Positions 13,974 to 17,065 of a stretch of DNA of 17,065 nt are shown one piece after another. This DNA comes from GCA-2746235 sp049609225 (GTDB lineage: Bacteria; Planctomycetota; UBA1135). The translations under genes and the position numbers were made by a program. The notes under the pieces are model-generated. The model made no database searches. It was not told where the DNA came from and worked only from the letters and a program-made list of their open reading frames with translations. How positions within the stretch are numbered: the stretch's first letter is position 1; the number at the start of each line of letters is the position of its first letter. The stretch lies in assembly GCA_049609225.1 (NCBI GenBank), contig JBMYYH010000064.1, positions 1 to 17,065 on the forward strand, written 5' to 3'.

Positions 13974-15188
13974 ATGGCTTACCACTCCGACACGCAGGCT
14001 GTCCACGGCGGCAGAGAAGACTTCCGCGAGCTGGGCGTTCACGCTCCGCCGCTCGATTTCTCCACCACCTACCCCGTCCCGACCCTGGAGCGTGGCCGCG
14101 ACAGCATCGATGCTCTCGCTGGAGGCGCCCAGAACGCCGAGTCGCCGATCTACGCGCGCCTGCACAACCCGACCGTCGCACGTTATGAGCAGGCCTTTGC
14201 GGCACTCGAGCATGCACCGGAGGGTGTGGCCTTCGCTTCGGGCATGGCCGCCATCCACGCCGTGTTCCAAGCCTTGCGCATCCGCGATATGGAAGATGGC
14301 GTCAAGCGCAATCGCATCCTCGCAGTGCGTCCGCTCTACGGTTGCACCGACCACCTTCTTGCCTCTGGATTGCTCGGCTTTGATGTCGACTTCGTCGATG
14401 CAGATGGCATCGCAGCTGCCATGGGTGAAGATGTCGCCCTGGTCGTCGTAGAGACCCCCGCCAACCCCACCCTGACTTTGGTCGACCTCGAGCAAGTGGT
14501 AGCTCAGGCCGGCGATGCACCGGTGATGGTCGACAACACCTTCATGACGCCGCTGATGCAGCAGCCCTTGAACCTCGGTGCGACCTTCTCGGTGCATAGC
14601 GGCACCAAGTACCTCGGTGGCCACGGCGATGTCCTCGCCGGCATCGTCGCGACTTCCAGTCCTTGGGCGGCACGTCTGCGTCAGGTGCGCATCCTGACTG
14701 GAGGCAACCTGCACCCGATGGCAGGTTATCTGCTGCACCGCAGTCTTCCGACTCTCGGTCTCCGCGTCGAGCGTGCACAGGAAAACGCACGGGCTCTGGT
14801 CGAGTTGCTGGATCGTCACCCGGAAGTCGAGAAGGTGCATTACCCAGGCTTTGGCGACAGCGATCCGACGGACATCGTCGGCCGTCAGATGCAGGGCACC
14901 GGTTCGGTCATCGCGATCGAGATGAGAGGCGGCTTTGAAGCTGCAGCCCAGGTGATGGAGCGTGTGGACCTGTTCACGCCGGCCGTCAGCCTTGGCTCCA
15001 CCGATAGCCTCATCGAGCATCCAGCAGGCCTCACCCACCGCATCGTTGCCGCTGAGGCGCGCGACGCCGAGGGCATCACCGAAGGCATGCTGCGGATTTC
15101 CGTCGGCATCGAGCACCAGGAAGACCTTTGGGCCGACCTGGGCCAGGCACTCGATAGTCTTCAGGCACGCGTCCTGAAGACCGCTTAG
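13974..15188 (+). CDS. Cys/Met-metabolism PLP-dependent lyase or synthase
   Basis: This 404-residue fold-type-I enzyme belongs to the cystathionine gamma-synthase/lyase and methionine gamma-lyase family. PLP is held by K212 in SGTKYLGGHGD (209-219). YARLHNPT (60-67) supplies the phosphate-binding Tyr and Arg from the partner subunit, and VDNTF (186-190) the Asp under the pyridine ring. SLGSTDSLIEHPA near the C-terminus is the substrate-carboxylate region. YGCT (122-125) carries the Cys typical of methionine gamma-lyase (Cys116 in P. putida), where most relatives have YGG. However, the Lys240-Asp241 pair of that enzyme is replaced by Arg-Ile in VRILTGG. The reaction could be methionine or cystathionine gamma-lysis or a sulfhydrylation; I leave the symbol blank. 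The gene is divergent from an Lrp-type regulator and ends in a strong terminator. Confidence 0.93.
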   Translation: MAYHSDTQAVHGGREDFRELGVHAPPLDFSTTYPVPTLERGRDSIDALAGGAQNAESPIYARLHNPTVARYEQAFAALEHAPEGVAFASGMAAIHAVFQALRIRDMEDGVKRNRILAVRPLYGCTDHLLASGLLGFDVDFVDADGIAAAMGEDVALVVVETPANPTLTLVDLEQVVAQAGDAPVMVDNTFMTPLMQQPLNLGATFSVHSGTKYLGGHGDVLAGIVATSSPWAARLRQVRILTGGNLHPMAGYLLHRSLPTLGLRVERAQENARALVELLDRHPEVEKVHYPGFGDSDPTDIVGRQMQGTGSVIAIEMRGGFEAAAQVMERVDLFTPAVSLGSTDSLIEHPAGLTHRIVAAEARDAEGITEGMLRISVGIEHQEDLWADLGQALDSLQARVLKTA

Positions 15189-15236
15189 GGTCAAGGAAGG
15201 AGGAGCAGCGCTGGGGAAGCGCAGCCACTCATCGCA

Positions 15237-15275
15237 CGGCCGGTAAGACTTAGCTCTTGCCGGCCGCCTTTTCTT
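15237..15275 (+). terminator. Terminator between convergent genes
   Basis: CGGCCGGTAAGA (15237-15248) and TCTTGCCGGCCG (15255-15266) form a 12-bp stem with one T-G pair and a 6-nt loop, followed by CCTTTTCTT. The T-run serves the plus-strand PLP gene. The stem also contains the stop and last codons of the convergent ppsA. A smaller GCGCT/AGCGC hairpin lies upstream (15208-15222). Confidence 0.75.
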
Positions 15276-17065
15276 CCTTCAACACGACTTCCATCATGTG
15301 CACCAGGCTGTCGGGGTTGAGGCTGATCGAATCGATGCCTCGCTCCACCAACCAACGGGTGATCTCGGGGAAGTCGCTCGGCGCCTGGCCGCAGATGCCG
15401 ATGTACTTGCCGGCCTTACGGCACGACTTGATCGCCATCTCCATCAGGTTCAAGACTGCGGGATTACGCTCGTCGTAGCCCGTGAGCATGCCGGAGTCGC
15501 GGTCGACTCCCAAGGTCAACTGCGTGAGGTCGTTGGAACCGATCGATAGACCATCGAAGTGTTCGAGGAATTCATCGGCCAACACCGCGTTGGACGGCAA
15601 CTCGCACATCAGATAGATCTTCAAGCCATTCTCGCCACGACGCAGGCCGAAAGAAGCCATCTTGTCGAGCACGGCCTTGCCCTCTTCCACCGTGCGCACG
15701 AAAGGCAGCATGAGGATGACATTGTCGAGCCCCATCTCATCGCGCACTCCCTTGAGCGCCGCGCATTCCATCGCGAAGGCTTCGGCGAATTGCTCGGAGA
15801 AGTAACGCGAAGCGCCACGCCATCCGATCATTGGGTTTTCCTCGAAGGGTTCGTAGCGGGTGCCACCGAGGAGGGCTGCATATTCGTTCGACTTGAAGTC
15901 GGACATGCGCACGACCACCGGACGTGGGTGGAATGCCGCCGCGATGGTGGCCACACCTTCCGCCAGACGTCGGACGAAGTAATCGCGCGGTGTGGGATAA
16001 CCGGCGATGATGGGCTCGATCTTGGCCCGCGTCTCGGCATCCAGGCCATCGAAATCGAGCAAGGCCTGCGGGTGCACCTTGATCGAGTTGTTGATGATGA
16101 ACTCGAGCCGGGCCAAGCCGACGCCATCCGCAGGCAGGCCACTGAAGTTCAAGGCCTGCTGTGGATCGCCGACATTCAAGTAAAGATTGGTGTTCGGCTT
16201 CTCACGTCCCTCCAACTCGATCCGTTCGGTCAAGAAAGGCAACGTGCCGCTGTAGACGAAGCCGGTTTCCCCTTCGGCACAGGAGATGGTCACCTCCTCG
16301 TTCATCTTGATGCGATCGGTCGCATCTCCACAACCGACGATGGCAGGAATTCCGAGTTCACGCGCAATGATGGCAGCGTGACAGGTACGTCCACCGCGGT
16401 TAGTGACGATGGCAGAGGCCGTCTTCATCACTGGCTCCCAATCCGGGTCGGTGATATCGGTCACCAGCACATCGCCAGGATGCACCTCATGCATGTTCTC
16501 CGAATCGAGAATCACGCGTGCCTTACCGGTAGCGATACGCTTGCCCACGGCACGCCCTTCGACCAACACTGGACCGCGCCGCTCCAGTTGGAAGGTTTCG
16601 TGCACATAACCGCTCTGACGCGAATGCACCGTTTCCGGACGCGCCTGCAGGATGTAAAGCTCGCCATCGAGACCATCCTTGGCCCATTCGATGTCCATCG
16701 GCGTGGGCTTGCCGCGTTCCTTGCTGTAGTGATCCTCGATGATCACGGCAAAACGCGATAGCTGTTCCACTTCCTCATCGCTGAGACAGAAACGCTTGCG
16801 CTCATCTTCCAACACCGCGACGTTGTGTACCGCCCGACGCGTATCCGGATCGCGGTCATAGACCATCTTGATGGCCTTCTCGCCGAGACGTCGGCGCAGC
16901 ACGGGGCGCAGGTTGTTGCGCAAAGCCGGCTTGTAGACATGCCATTCATCCGGGTTCACGGTTCCTTGCACCACGTTCTCGCCGAGGCCATAGGCGCCGT
17001 TAATCAAGACCAGGTCGCGGAAGCCAGTCTCGGTATCCAGGGTGAACATCACCCCCGAACAACCA
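15250..17065 (-). CDS. ppsA: Phosphoenolpyruvate synthase, N-terminus beyond the window
   Basis: The enzyme converts pyruvate, ATP and water to phosphoenolpyruvate, AMP and phosphate, feeding gluconeogenesis. About 604 of roughly 800 residues are present. The reading frame is open to the right edge, and the first residues (SGVMFTLDTETGFRD) match the interior of the ATP-grasp domain, so the GTG/ATG near 17052 is not the start. ELYILQARPETVHS closes the ATP-grasp domain. The swivelling phosphohistidine domain has NRGGRTCHAAIIAREL, with the catalytic His codon at 16378-16380. The C-terminal TIM barrel carries GSNDLTQLTLGVDRDS and CGQAPSD, the acid/base Cys codon being at 15391-15393. TCHAAI distinguishes it from pyruvate phosphate dikinase (TSHAA). 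All visible catalytic residues are intact. It converges on the PLP-enzyme gene. Confidence 0.97.
   Translation of the reverse strand, partial: GCSGVMFTLDTETGFRDLVLINGAYGLGENVVQGTVNPDEWHVYKPALRNNLRPVLRRRLGEKAIKMVYDRDPDTRRAVHNVAVLEDERKRFCLSDEEVEQLSRFAVIIEDHYSKERGKPTPMDIEWAKDGLDGELYILQARPETVHSRQSGYVHETFQLERRGPVLVEGRAVGKRIATGKARVILDSENMHEVHPGDVLVTDITDPDWEPVMKTASAIVTNRGGRTCHAAIIARELGIPAIVGCGDATDRIKMNEEVTISCAEGETGFVYSGTLPFLTERIELEGREKPNTNLYLNVGDPQQALNFSGLPADGVGLARLEFIINNSIKVHPQALLDFDGLDAETRAKIEPIIAGYPTPRDYFVRRLAEGVATIAAAFHPRPVVVRMSDFKSNEYAALLGGTRYEPFEENPMIGWRGASRYFSEQFAEAFAMECAALKGVRDEMGLDNVILMLPFVRTVEEGKAVLDKMASFGLRRGENGLKIYLMCELPSNAVLADEFLEHFDGLSIGSNDLTQLTLGVDRDSGMLTGYDERNPAVLNLMEMAIKSCRKAGKYIGICGQAPSDFPEITRWLVERGIDSISLNPDSLVHMMEVVLKEEKAAGKS

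Noticed and set aside
13953..15194. 413-codon minus-strand open frame opposite the PLP enzyme
   Set aside because: The PLP enzyme is intact and recognisable; the antisense frame resembles no family and extends over the divergent promoter.
17050..17052. GTG at 17052 as the start of ppsA
   Set aside because: The frame continues upstream with SG before VMFTLDTE, matching the interior of PEP synthase. The family has about 190 more residues, so the gene is cut by the window edge.

Overview
This is a GC-rich bacterial chromosomal window holding eleven protein genes, most of them housekeeping or physiological. The lineage cannot be fixed from the sequence alone. The two lipoprotein-type signal sequences, one of them canonical, suggest a Gram-negative-type cell. 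The large Ig-like and TPR envelope proteins would fit Planctomycetota or a similar environmental phylum, but that is only an impression. Several genes (lrp-like, trkA, the TPR lipoprotein) have a -10-like TAnnnT about 6-13 nt before the ATG and no Shine-Dalgarno, suggesting leaderless or near-leaderless mRNAs.

Layout. 1-2820 (minus strand): rpsO (ribosomal protein S15) followed by pnp (polynucleotide phosphorylase), the widely conserved rpsO-pnp pair; pnp runs off the left edge. Between and before them lie strong hairpins, and an unusual set of competing inverted repeats surrounds the rpsO -10 box. 2821-5727 (minus): a 968-residue exported Ig-like protein. Divergent from it, 5748-8953 (plus): two tandem TPR proteins that look like diverged paralogues, closed by a 12-bp-stem terminator at 8971-9008. 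9017-12873 (plus): trkA and trkH (K+ uptake), then a D12-class adenine DNA methyltransferase whose GTG start overlaps the trkH stop by 4 bp; a terminator follows. 12908-13902 (minus): a small two-CBS protein and an Lrp/AsnC regulator. Divergent from the regulator, 13974-15188 (plus): a Cys/Met-metabolism PLP enzyme, with an imperfect 27-bp inverted repeat between the two genes that is a good candidate Lrp-type operator. 15250-17065 (minus): phosphoenolpyruvate synthase, cut at its N-terminus by the right edge, converging on the PLP gene across a shared terminator hairpin.

How the genes work together: rpsO-pnp links translation and RNA decay. TrkA-TrkH form a K+ uptake gate and channel. The Lrp-like protein probably controls the divergent sulfur-amino-acid enzyme. 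The Ig-like and TPR proteins look like an envelope cluster of unknown function transcribed from one compact divergent promoter. I see no rRNA, tRNA, CRISPR array, insertion sequence or phage gene. No gene-free stretch exceeds 300 bases. No complete new multigene system is evident. The items most worth a second look are the switch-like repeats before rpsO, the methyltransferase coupled to trkH, the half-degenerate TrkA, and the Lrp operator with its partner enzyme.
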